From the NCBI RefSeq assembly GCF_022539315.1, contig NC_066317.1, positions 46,727,935 through 46,791,934 of the forward strand: 64,000 bases of DNA, in the 5' to 3' direction. Made by a program: the position numbers and the translations under genes. The notes under the pieces are model-generated. The model had not been told where the DNA came from, ran no database searches, and saw only the letters and a list, made by a program, of their open reading frames with translations. This DNA comes from Serinus canaria. Lineage: Eukaryota; Chordata; Aves; Passeriformes; Fringillidae. This document shows positions 1-10,742 of this stretch, in pieces (position 1 is the stretch's first letter; each line of letters begins with the position of its first letter).

Positions 1-1119
1 AGTATTTTTTACAATGCCTATCAGTATTTTTTACTTCTTTGTCTATCTGGGCACAATCTACGTAAATCTGGTTACTTTTCAAATTTGCATAAGCATGTAA
101 TTTCACAGTTCAAGGTTCCAGGACAGCAAAGAGGATGCACATGCATGTTATTAGTATTTTAATCCTAAAATAAAACTTTTTCAAAAAGAAATCACGGGCT
201 TCTGAAGAGTTTTCATTTCCTTTTTATCAACAGATCTTGTGCAACGCTGGAGAACCAGAGCTCAAACTCAATTTGCAAACACTTCAAATGGATGTCAGAA
301 TTTTTTATTTTCAAAAAAATTTCTTCAAAACTTCTATAAATCATTTATTATTTCTGGCCTGTAAGATAGTTCTTAAATGCTAGGAGCAGGAACTTGAAGC
401 TATGATTCCTTCTTGAAGCTCTTCAGAAGAGTCGAAATACTGCCAGATTTCACTCTGCAAGTTAATCCATGTAATTTTCAGGTAAGAGCTCTACATATCC
501 TTAAGTGATGCATAATTTTCTTCTGAGTTTTATAGTGAAATTCTTTACAAAACATGTTAAATGAGTGAAGAAAACAAAACCCATAATAAAAACCAACATG
601 AAAGATCCTTTCCCCCTGTTAATATCTAGAGTACTTGTTTGTCTGAATCAGCCAAAATATCTATTACCTTATATGTGGAAAACCATTCATTTTAAGAAAG
701 GAATGACATTTGAAATATGTTTTATTTACCTTCTGTTTATTCGACAACAGTATGGATACTAAAATAATTTTTTGCTCTGTTTTTGGAAGATCCTCATTTG
801 CAAAAAAAAAAAATTAGTCCAAACTCCAGACAAATACCTAAGAGGTCCATTCTTGCAGGTCTCACACAAGAGAAAGGGCTCATGGAGTCTATAGAACTCT
901 TTGGCTTCTACTTAGAGCACCCAGAGAAGAGACTGAAGGCATGGCTGTGCAGAAAGGTGCAGTCAAAATTCCCAAAGGATGTGAAATAGGCATTTTGGTA
1001 CATGCAATCTGAGCTGCAAGGTGTTCTTACCAATATGGACTCAAAGTTGTGGCTACCTCATATTGGGTTTTCACTCTGGAAGTAAGCAGGAGACGAAACT
1101 GGCCAATGTTTTACATACA
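1..1119. other. Unique noncoding sequence, no gene seen
   Basis: AT-rich sequence with no recognisable repeat, exon or RNA gene. The short open frames at 565-762 and 783-989 have no recognisable protein motif and no support beyond being open. Confidence 0.6.
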
Positions 1120-1795
1120 TGTGTATTGGGTTTGCACGGTGAGGCTTTGGGAGCCACAGGGGTGGCTTCTGTCAGAACCTTCCAGAAGCTTCCCCCATGT
1201 CTGGCAGATCCAATGCCAGCCAGCTGCAGGAGGCACTCACCACTGGCCACAGCCAAGCCTGCCAGTGAGAGTGGAATCTCCTACAGCCAGGAGAGTGGAA
1301 TCAGGCTGAGGGGAGCCACTCTGCAGAGACAGAGACCAAGGTAAGTGCAGGAGGAGTGGAAAGAGGTACTCTGGGTGCTGGAGCAGAGATTCCTTTGCAG
1401 CCCATGGTGCAGCCCATGGTGAGGCAGCGGTGCCCCTGCAGCCCATGGAGGTCCATGGGGGAAGCAGAGCTCCACTTGCAGCCTGTGGGGGACTCCACAG
1501 TGCAGCAGGTCTGGGGGAAACCTGCACTGGAGCAGACTCCTGGCAGGACCTGGAGGGTTTGTGGAGAGAGGAGCCCACTCTTGTGACCCTGTAGGGGACC
1601 CACACTGGAGCAGTTCATGAAGACCTGCAGTTCATGGGAAGGACTCACATTGGATAAGTCCATGGGGAACTGTGCTCCACAGGAAAGACCCCAAGCTGGA
1701 GCAGAGGAAGAGTGTGAGGAGTCCTTCTCCTTAGGAAGAAGGATGGGCAGAGGCAAGGTGTAATAAGCTGACCACAATTCTCATTCTTCATCTCA
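1120..1795 (+). mobile_element. Endogenous retrovirus LTR fragment, passerine type
   Basis: The stretch is clearly richer in G and C than its surroundings. It starts with TGTGTATTGGGTTTGC at 1120 and carries the repeated 'cagcccatgg' blocks between about 1398 and 1450, then the 'ggactcacattgga' and 'ggaagagtgtgaggagtcc' phrases. I know these from a long LTR family that is abundant in songbird genomes. The usual distal part, with polyadenylation signal and U5, is not recognisable after about 1795, so this copy looks truncated at its 3' end. The overlapping open frames on both strands (for example minus 1301-1777) result from low stop-codon density in GC-rich LTR DNA and are not genes. The family assignment is from memory; the exact subfamily and both edges are uncertain. 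Confidence 0.7.
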
Positions 1796-4356
1796 TGTGA
1801 CTATTCTGTAGCCTTTTTACTCAAAACTCAAAGTGCCCCCCCTTTTAGTATTTTCTTATTTTATAGCACTTGAAAAAACACTAACATTAATTCAGAATTC
1901 AAACACAGATGATCTAGTAGTTATCACATCCACTTCTTCCTTAAAGACTCCCTGCAGATCACTAAATGAAGCAGTTCCTTCATCTAAAAGACTGCATTTT
2001 TGTATCTCTTAAATAACTGTGTTCACATTGTGGAGATCTGAAGCCTCATGCCACAGTCAGGGAGAAATGTGTGAGAACCCTGGCATACACAAATTGTTGG
2101 GCCCAATCAGCAGGCTAAATTTGGACAAACTTCAGTTTCTATAGAAAAATGCCATTTCAGATCTTCATTCATCTAAGCAGAAGAAAATGTCTAAATTTCA
2201 CCTTACATATTTGTGAGGCACTACAAATAATTTTCCAATTCAGAACTGATTTACAAAACACAGCTATATTTAATAAATATCTACTACTGAGTATGGAATA
2301 ATTATCTAATAAAATTTACGTTCAAAGAAAATTTTGCACTTCATACTCTTTGGATAATTGATCTGAAAAGCACAGACACAGGAGAGTATTGAAGATCCAG
2401 CACCAGTGATTATTTAAAAAAATCAAATTGTAACCTTGAAGGAAAGGCTGGCCCTGAACTTACTCTGGGGCCCTGTGTGCATAAGGTCTGCAATATCTCT
2501 CAAAATCTAGTAGAGAATTTATTTTAGAAGATGAGCATTTTCCCCTTGGCAGTGCATGCCTTCACATTCAGGGCTAATCACATGCTATATTCATCACTAC
2601 ATGCAGGCACCACCATGTGCTTATATTGCTGGGGAGAGTAATTAAACGCAATGACATTTTGCTTGTGATTTGTTGGAGAGTTTTTTGCACGTTTTCTTTG
2701 CTGGCTTCTTCTATTAGTTGCTACTGTCTTCCAGTGAACATATAATTTCCCCATAAGGGCAATGTTGGACAAGTGAAATGATTTATAAGGACTGTTTGAA
2801 ACTTTGTGAACAATCACAAACACAAATCAAGATAAATATGGTGTGTGAGTAAGAAAGTGTGTAATGTTAGTAAAAGTTAGTGTTCAGACATTTCCTGATA
2901 AACACAGCAGAACCACTGGAGGAAATTTTGCCTAACAATAATCTCCTGCTGCTGCTTATTTATCTCTTTTTTTAATTGGTATTTCCTCCAGGCAAAAATG
3001 AGTCAGATGATGATGAAAACATTTGCCTTGGAATCTCCTCTTAAAGCCCACAGCCTAAATGTCAGAGCAGTTATAAAAACAAATCAAAGATTCATATCTC
3101 TAGCGATGCCTAGCATCTGTTGTTTTGTTACAACTCCTGCACTTAGGGAATGCAATTAGAAGAAAATAATGTCCTGCCCTGGATTTTCCCAGTATGAATA
3201 CAGTATTAAAAATATCATTATTTTTTGCAGATTGTTGATTACAATAGTTTTTCTGGTGCTAAATTATTACTTGATATATACATGTACATACACATACATT
3301 AGGAAGTACAAACTATTATTGGCTGTATTTATATCATTGCTATAGCTAGTACTATAGGCTAAGTGACATTTCAGTCAGTCTTGTGTCTGTATTACACTAG
3401 ATGAAATGCAGGCATGTTTAAAACCAGCATATTCGTACATCTATGGTATATGTGGTATCAATGGTCTTCTAGATAAAATTAAGAAAAAATGTGTTTGCAG
3501 AGTCCATGCCTTCATAAGCTACTAGTGTGCCAGAAAAAGAGGATATGCACTCAAAAATGCACATTTTGGACATGCATATATAAAATTTTTATAAATAATT
3601 TTGCCTAAATACAGTATGAAAAAAAATCTATATATCTCTCAGGCTGTGACTAATCATATGCATCTTACTATTAGCAGTATGATAACATTTTCTTCAAGTC
3701 TGCTAATAAATACAGAAATTTTTAGAGATTTCACATTTTAATGATAATCCTATCACCTCCACTTCTGTTAATGTGAAGTGTTATTGACTACTTGTTTTAA
3801 ATGACAGTTAAACAGTTCACTAGATAGAACTCATAGGTGTGTGGAGAAAAATACTATATTTGAGGCTGTTAATTGATGCAATAGCTCCAATAAAGGTTTT
3901 TTAAAAATGGTAAGAGTAACATTCTGCTCTCATTTCTCTGTGTCAGACAAGATATGCTGACTTCAGTAAATGTGATTCACGTTTATGTCAGTGGTAATCA
4001 AGATTGAATTTTCCCTTTATTTACCCAATTATCTGTCTATCTCCCTGACTCTCAATCCTCCCCATCTCTCTGTCTCTCACTGCTTAGGTAGACAAATACA
4101 AGTACACCAACTAAACATTTAAAGAAACCTTTGAAATTAATTTATAAATATTATAATACTATAAAATATAAAATGAAGGATGGTACTTCCTTAGGAAGGA
4201 TTTTATCTGACATTTCTAACTTTAAAAAGTAAGGAAATATTTTAGAAACACCATGGTTAACATGAGTGTCTGGATATCCTTCACACCTTGGTATTTTTAT
4301 GCAAAGTGAAAAAAAAAAACCTTTTTAATAGTTAGCAGGCCTCTCTCTTATATAGG
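1796..4356. other. Unique noncoding sequence, no gene seen
   Basis: AT-rich DNA without a recognised repeat. Around 2985-3180 a pyrimidine-rich run ending in 'ag' precedes a 53-codon open frame (ATG at 2999). It resembles a splice acceptor plus exon only superficially: no donor site or known protein follows. Confidence 0.55.
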
Positions 4357-4840
4357 TGTGATGGTTTAGGAGTGGTTTTGATGCTCAGATGAGGAAGAAA
4401 ACCATAAGCTGCTCCCTCCTCTGCCCACTTCTGGTGAGAGGGACAATATGCATAGATCCTGAGTTGAGATATGGACAATTTACTGGAATCAGCAATGATG
4501 TAAGAAAAGGAGCAGTAACAGCAACAATAAAAATAGAAAAAATATACAAAGAGATGGTGATTTACATACAAAGAAATACCATGTCTGGCCAGCTGGACCC
4601 AGCGCCAGTCAGACCCTGAAAGAAAGAACAAAATGGTCCCCTGGACCATCTGTGTGCCACTGCCACCTTTTCTTCCCAAGCACAGACAATTTCCTTCATG
4701 GAAGTGAGAATCCCTTACTTCTGCCTCCTGGCAGTGATGTGCATGATATAGACCAACAGCATACACATGCCCACACGGCTCCAGGCTCTGCACCCTCATG
4801 GCTACTGAAATTTAACACTCTCAGCTGACAACAAGACACA
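4357..4840 (-). mobile_element. Solo endogenous retrovirus LTR, minus strand
   Basis: Read on the minus strand, the element would begin near 4840 (TGTGTC) and end at 4357 with the complement of TGTGATGGTTTAG, an LTR terminus I know from avian ERVs. The interior matches remembered avian LTR phrases in order: a purine-rich block with 'acaatttactgg', a run of 'aacagcaacaataa', 'atacaaagaga', 'gtgatttacatac', 'ccagctggacccagcgcc' and 'tggtcccctgga'. The length of about 484 bp is normal for an LTR. No internal retroviral sequence adjoins either end, so this is a solo LTR or isolated fragment. I found no clear target-site duplication (left 'atagg', right 'gatct'). Open frames in it (minus 4332-4799, plus 4389-4619) are not genes. 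Confidence is good for the class and moderate for the right edge. Confidence 0.72.
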
Positions 4841-7120
4841 GATCTGCTGAACATCATAAAGGAAAATAGTGGATTAAATTAGAGTACTGTTGCATTTTAT
4901 TAGTGAGATTTTCAATCAAATCTCAGCCTCCATGGTTGTCACATTTACAATTTTGAACCATGGCATGGAGCAGTTTGCAAGGGCACAAATCATTGACACT
5001 TGCCATTTGGACAAGAGAAAAACCAAAAGCAGCACTTAGCCCCATCAGGTCTACCATCCACAGAAGCTTTCTAGAGCTACCTTATGGTATGACAGGTCTG
5101 CTGAAAAACCTGTGGAGGGAATGAATATCAAGTCCTCAGTGCCAGCCTTCCCACCTTTCTTCCCCTATGGCACAATGTTCTTTGTAAACATTGATTTAGC
5201 CAATGAATATAACCATCCTGCTAAGCATGAAAGTATGGATGGAGTTACCAAAGCCTAGGGAATGATGGATTTCCATAGAAGATATGTGAGCTGTAAGCTC
5301 CCAGGGTCTGAGCAAACCAGGACTACATGTTAGGTATCATCTAGTTCTTCCAGATTATTTAATATCATGTTCAATATTTTTAACATATTCTCTTCCATTC
5401 ACAGATTTGCAAAATAAATAGATGTACCATGGGATCTTCAAAAATGCACCCAGTTTTTTATTGATCACACAGGGTAGATAGCTACTCTGTTGCAGGAAGA
5501 GCACCTGTTTTATTTGCTTGTCCACATGTCACTGTAAGTTTGCTCAATGCACTCCGGGGTTCTCTTTAGGAGAGGTTTAAGGATCCTGAGTTTAAGGATG
5601 ATTATGTGTATTTTTTCCTAGTTTCTGTGCTTCTGGTCGGGTGAAATCTTCCAGGGAGAGGGGCACTATGCCCACAAGATCTCTGCAGTGGCATACTTGT
5701 CATGACAGTGAAGAAACAGGGTAGTGAGAGCCAGAGATAAACATGTGACTCAGAAGTGGGGTTGTGTCCCATCACAACAACAAAAAAAAATACTTTTCAA
5801 TAATACTGATCAGAAGCAAATATTGAGTCTTTAGGCAGAGGTTAGCCTTGAATTGCTGCCAAAATCAGAAAACACAAGAGAGTGAGATAAAAATATGGAG
5901 ACTGACTTGAGTGGACTTTCCTTCATGCCCTGTGCAGTAACTAGAAAGACTGAATGGATTAGCACACCCTTGCTTCAGATCAGTTCCAAAGAAAAAAATA
6001 ATTGCAAGTTACTGACTCAATTTCTAATGATTTCCAAGAAAACCATGCCCAAGAGAACACTATTCCCAAGTTCATAGGTCAGGTTTACTGGGAAGCTATG
6101 GTACTTAGCTGATAGTTTGAAAACACTGCATTTGAAATGTGTCATGTAAAAAACAGCACATGAAATGCCTGAAGGAGATTGTGCTCATACACAGAACTGT
6201 GTGGCAGTACATTTCCTGTGCCCAATAATGTACATATATGGTGCCCTTAGGTATCTTCTTTGCCCATCTCTATTTGTCATTTGCTCTCAAAATTAAATAT
6301 GCTTGTAACAATGTTTTTGTAAATTCCATCTCTTGACAAGATGGAAAGGACTGAAAACAACTTTAAAATCTTGTGTCTGAAGATGCTCCCTGGAGCAAGA
6401 TATTGTTAGCATGTGTTGCAGATAACATTTTCACCATGGACAGCATAGGGAAAATGAGATGTTACAAGTGTATTAGGTGGATTAAAAGTTGGCTTCTAGT
6501 GGTAGAACGAAATGGCTTCTACTGTTTTACAGCATTTTCAAACAATAAAGTACTCAGAGTCCAAATGACACTCTAGAGTGAGTGGCTTACATTGTATGTC
6601 ATCTCCCTTACCATATATTTTTGAACTAATTTATAAGCTGGAACAATTTACTGATATGTAACACTACTAAATAGTGTTTTCTACCCAAGTGCTTAGTTAT
6701 GTGAAAGAATAGAGAAGAGAATCTAATTCTTTATACTAATCTTTCAAAATCTGTAATAAAGAGAAATGCATAATTTATATAGTGTCATTTGGGGATTTTT
6801 TTATATGAAATATGCTAGTTTCTTTTGCTGTTGGCTGAGAAAGAAAACAGAGTACTCTTGCCAGTTTGCCATTAAACTGAGATTAGATGTTTGCTCTGGG
6901 CAATGGTTAAAAACTAACCAAGCAAAATACAAACTGGTCAGCTCTGGCCTGCCCCAGCAGTTTTTAAATGAGCTTACTTTTACTTGCAAAGGGATAGTGC
7001 AAGTAACCTGATAATGACACTAAGAAGAAAAGAAGCTTCCAGAGAAATAATATGGAGCTGTTTGGAGGGCAAGGCATTTTTTTCCAGAGCTGTGTAGATC
7101 TGTTTTGGAAAGGGCCCATC
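4841..7120. other. Unique noncoding sequence, no gene seen
   Basis: No recognised repeat or exon. In one frame (codon starts divisible by three), 4908-5258 is open apart from a single TAG at 5037. No part of its translation resembles a protein I know, so I treat it as chance. Other open frames (5895-6077, 6373-6576, 6766-7011) are equally featureless. Confidence 0.5.
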
Positions 7121-7186
7121 TCATAGAATCACAGAATACCCTGAGTTGAAAGGGATCCAAAAGGATCATCAGAGTCCAGCTCCTGA
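7121..7186 (-). mobile_element. CR1 LINE 3'-end fragment
   Basis: The segment begins with 'tcatagaatcacagaat', the complement of the short tandem octamer at the 3' end of CR1. It continues with 'gagttgaaagggatcc' and 'ggatcatcagagtccagctcctg', the hallmark terminal segment of avian CR1. The LINE therefore reads right to left. Only about 65 bp remain, typical of the strongly 5'-truncated CR1 copies scattered in bird genomes. It carries no coding part. Confidence 0.85.
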
Positions 7187-8139
7187 GGAAAGGTACCGGT
7201 GTTTCTAGTGTCACATGAAATAAAAATGAAAGGTATGCATCTAAGAAAGGACTAGTTGGACTTGGCCATCAAAGGCTTGCATAGATAAAATGAAAAGCAC
7301 CCAGATGCACTCTGCTTGTTCCCAGGACATCTGCTCTGTTTCTCTTACCTGTACTTGTTCCTTCCACCTGAGAAAGTGATTATCATTACTTAAATGTGCA
7401 GTTGTCTTATTATTCCTATTCACATTCAGTGCATGCCTGCCTTACACACTGATTATAGCTGTTCCTTCACAGAATCCCAAAGGTGGCTGCTGAACTTTAT
7501 GGTATTAATTGGTATCAATATCTGACCCCTACCATCAGCATCAGTGGTGTGACCTTTGCAGGCTGGACAGCAACAACTTACTTGTGGAGGTAATCTTAAG
7601 ACTTTTTGGATCAGAGTACTAAGGGATGTCTATCTATCATTTGGAATGGGTTTTTTGTGCCTGAATATATCTAAGATGCTCCTGTTTGGATTTTTTTATT
7701 CCATTGTATAGGAACAGTTACAGTAGTATTCAGAAATAATTTAAAATATTTTTCAAATACTCCTGGTAGCTCCTGAATGACTGCAGAGAGCCAGTGCAAA
7801 AGCAGGATACATTTATCAGAATTAGAAAGAAAACCAGCAAATACTGTTTAGACTTTTCTGCAGTTGCTGAAAAAGTCTTCTCCTAGTAACTAACCAAAGA
7901 TGCATTTAGTTTCACTATCAGTTTCACACAGCCACAACCTTGAAAGCAAGTGAATAAACACAGGTAGAATTTCTTGACATAATTCATAAATTCATGTTAC
8001 TTTTGATACTCAGAATATCAGTGATTTGACCTTACATGAAATTTTCCCTTGCATGCTCTCTATTAAATGAACAGAAATTGTTAGCCCAGCTTCCAGTTTG
8101 TACTCTTACATAAAACCTTATCACGGCTCTTGTGCGTGT
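7187..8139. other. Unique noncoding sequence, no gene seen
   Basis: AT-rich DNA with no recognised repeat, exon or RNA gene. The minus-strand open frame at 7241-7423 has no recognisable motif. Confidence 0.55.
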
Positions 8140-8510
8140 TTGCAATAATTACATCAGGCAGAAAAAATATCTGGCTGCCATATTCCTCATTTAGTTGGGC
8201 AGTTAGTGCATCTCAGCATTTCTGAAGATCCTGGAAACATTTTGAATTAGGGAATGCTGGTGGAGGCCAAAGTGCAAATTTTCCCACCGTCATGCTACAG
8301 TTCTCAGGGCACATGGAACCTTGCATTTGCAGCAAATGAAGGAGAAATTATTAAAAATGAATAACATTTTTCTGAACTTGTGACCCTCTTGGGTAAGGGA
8401 TTTCCCTGTGTGCTTTTGTATGTGTGTGCAATGGCAATAGCTCCTCATTGCTGAATGACATTTGATTAATTATAGCAATTAGCAATCACTTTGTGTCAAT
8501 CACTGGATAC
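8140..8510. promoter_or_regulatory. Candidate conserved enhancer, homeodomain-rich
   Basis: This is unique, non-repeat DNA with a dense group of homeodomain-type sites near its right end. TAATTA is at 8467-8472, CAATTAG at 8476-8482, and CAATCA (TALE/PBX-like) at 8483-8488 and again at 8497-8502. The clustering in non-repetitive DNA is the only direct evidence. In an AT-rich background some of these sites are expected by chance, and conservation could not be tested. The call is an inference from composition and motif density. Confidence 0.25.
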
Positions 8511-10701
8511 TAATGTTGCTCTAACCCCGAAGTACAGCAAATGTTAGTAGCCATCAAATTTTATATCTCATACTATTTAGGTTCTTTTTGGCCACTACCC
8601 AAAGTACACTGTGACTCTTTGGGCATCTGACATATGAAAGCAGACCCAAACAGCAATTCAGAAATGACCCAGTTCAGCTTACCCTTTCTCAAATGTACAA
8701 TACTTTCAAGACTACACTGAGAATATGTAATGGGGCCCATTTTCTTCAGGAAACAATTCAAGAAAATAAGAGTGCATCAACATGAGCTGGAAAGTGATTT
8801 TTTTTTCCCTGAAATCTGGCCATACCATTGCCAGTGACACACTTGAAGGAATTGACTTTGGAATTGATAATGGAATTTGAGACAATACACCCTTTTGCAA
8901 TGTCCTATGGAATTACACAACTAAATTACGTTAATTAGAACAGTTACAACACATGATGGTATACACTGGAATAAGAGAGCTACTATTCTGTCTGGATAAT
9001 TAGAAGAGATTTGTTCAAATCCTTGCATTGTTTCTCCTGTATGTATTTGCTTAGTTCCTGTTCACGGGGAGAAGTTCAGACACGAGTTTGTTTTTAATTT
9101 ACAACTTGCACCTCATTCCTCTTGGATAAACCTTAGGGAAAAAAAAATCATTCAGCCTTATGCCTGATCTCATAGTTTGAACTGCAAGCAACAACAGTGC
9201 TGGACTTTATCTTTACAGCAGTCTGACATTGTGTGGTTCATATTTGTGTTTACTCTAATAAATTTTCATGAAATACATCTACAGAGAATTTCCTTGATAA
9301 ACATAAGGTGTATCACTTATTTTTGAAAGGGAGATTTTTATGTTTGGGTATTTTTTACTTATCTATTTAGTGACATTTTCATGAGGAACATTTTCCTGCC
9401 ATATTGAAATTCCAATATAATGAAAAATATATAAATAGAAAAATATGAAGCCAATTTCTCTATAGGTAGTATGGATGTTCCCTCTTCTGTCCCTGGAGTT
9501 CACCCCTAAAGGTTTACTTAAAAGTAAAAATTTCCTTTAAGACTTACAGTAAACTATGCTTGGAGGTGAACCAAACAGATTGCTTCAAATTAATTTCAAA
9601 TTTTCTCAAGAGGGGGATTTGGAAAAAGGATATGTGTCAAGAGCAAAACCAAGGATATTTCAGGAATTTGCTGGAGTTCTTTTCATGCTTATTGTTCCAT
9701 GGTTATACTAGCAAATGGAAGTTAAATACATAAATAAATATATAGATGAAAAGACATTGAGATTTTAATGTTTACTCTTCCTAGTATGACAGAATGTTTT
9801 TTTCAAAATTTCTAGAATGTTATTCCACTTAAACAGAGTGGTTTTTAATTTAAAGTATAGTGTGGAAGCAGGGTACTCCAGAGAGAGGTGCTTTTCTTTC
9901 TACAAACAAGACAAAGTAGGAAGATCAATTCCAATTCAGAACTGGAATAAGGGTCTTACCATACAAGATGCTGCTTTTTTTTTTTTTTTTTTTTACTTGC
10001 AACTGCAAAAAGTGGAACTGCTCAAATGAACTAAATATAGAAATATTATATTGGAAAAATCTTCACATAGTCATAAGGGAAGGTGGTAAATGGTATCTGC
10101 ACACAAGATACAAGAATAACAAATAAAAGGTTTTGTTTCTATAAAGATGAAAAAGAATGCTCATTGAGGATCTGAACTTTCTGTAGCATTTGTAATCCAT
10201 CCTGTAAAATAAAAATGCAGGTACACAGATGCTGTTGTGCAGAATTCTGGGACTAGCTATTGGCAAAATTGTTCTCTGTGTGTCAATCTTGAATTTGGTT
10301 TAAACACTGACAGTCAGAGAGGCAGGGAGGCAAATGAAGAGCCAAAGGCATAATAAATTGTTCCTGGTTTGTGTTCGATAAAATTAAATCACTTTCACAA
10401 GGAAGGTTTCACTTGAGACTTTTTGAGGGTTGGTGCTTAGGAAGGTACAAGCTGTAGCCTTTGGAAAGAAAATCTGCACAAAGATTGAGTACTTTTGATG
10501 CAAGGAGAAGAATTTTTAATGTGCTGAAATCCAATGCAGGAAACAGCCAAAGGCAAAAATGGCAGCCTGAAGCCCTGCATCCAGTTCTGAATTTGACAGA
10601 TGTCCCACTAAGTATCTTTATCTCAGCGTGAGATATTAATTGTGATTTCACCAAATTAACACAGAGCCCATAAATTTTACTTTCAGAGTTCCAGTAATTT
10701 C
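8511..10701. other. Unique noncoding sequence, no gene seen
   Basis: AT-rich DNA without a recognised element, apart from a 20-nt T run at 9975-9994. Minus-strand open frames at 8573-8900 and 10409-10729 overlap each other or repeats of composition and have no known motifs. Confidence 0.55.
9975..9994. repeat. Homopolymer T tract, 20 nt
   Basis: An uninterrupted run of 20 T, likely length-polymorphic. It is not next to a recognisable retroposon body, so it is not called a poly(A) tail. Confidence 0.95.
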
Positions 10702-10742
10702 CATTTACCATTAAATGTAATATTTGCATTTAATGGTAAATG
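10702..10742. repeat. Perfect 16-bp inverted repeat with 9-nt loop
   Basis: Arms CATTTACCATTAAATG (10702-10717) and CATTTAATGGTAAATG (10727-10742) are exact reverse complements around the loop TAATATTTG. Pairing does not continue beyond the arms. It could form a cruciform or an RNA hairpin. At 16 bp the stem is short for a microRNA precursor, and it is AT-rich. It may be a remnant of a foldback element or a local inverted duplication. Confidence 0.9.

Noticed and set aside
1301..1777. 158-codon minus-strand open frame with overlapping rivals
   Set aside because: It falls inside an ERV LTR fragment, and several frames are open over the same bases.
2985..3180. Pyrimidine tract plus AG followed by a 53-codon open frame
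   Set aside because: An acceptor-like sequence alone is very common in AT-rich DNA; no donor site or known protein follows.
4332..4799. 155-codon minus-strand open frame
   Set aside because: It lies within the solo LTR at 4357-4840; its stop-poor GC-rich DNA explains the frame.
4908..5258. Frame of about 115 codons with a single stop, suggestive of a decayed coding sequence
   Set aside because: The translation resembles no known protein, no second disabling mutation or poly(A) tail supports a retropseudogene, and chance open frames of this size occur.
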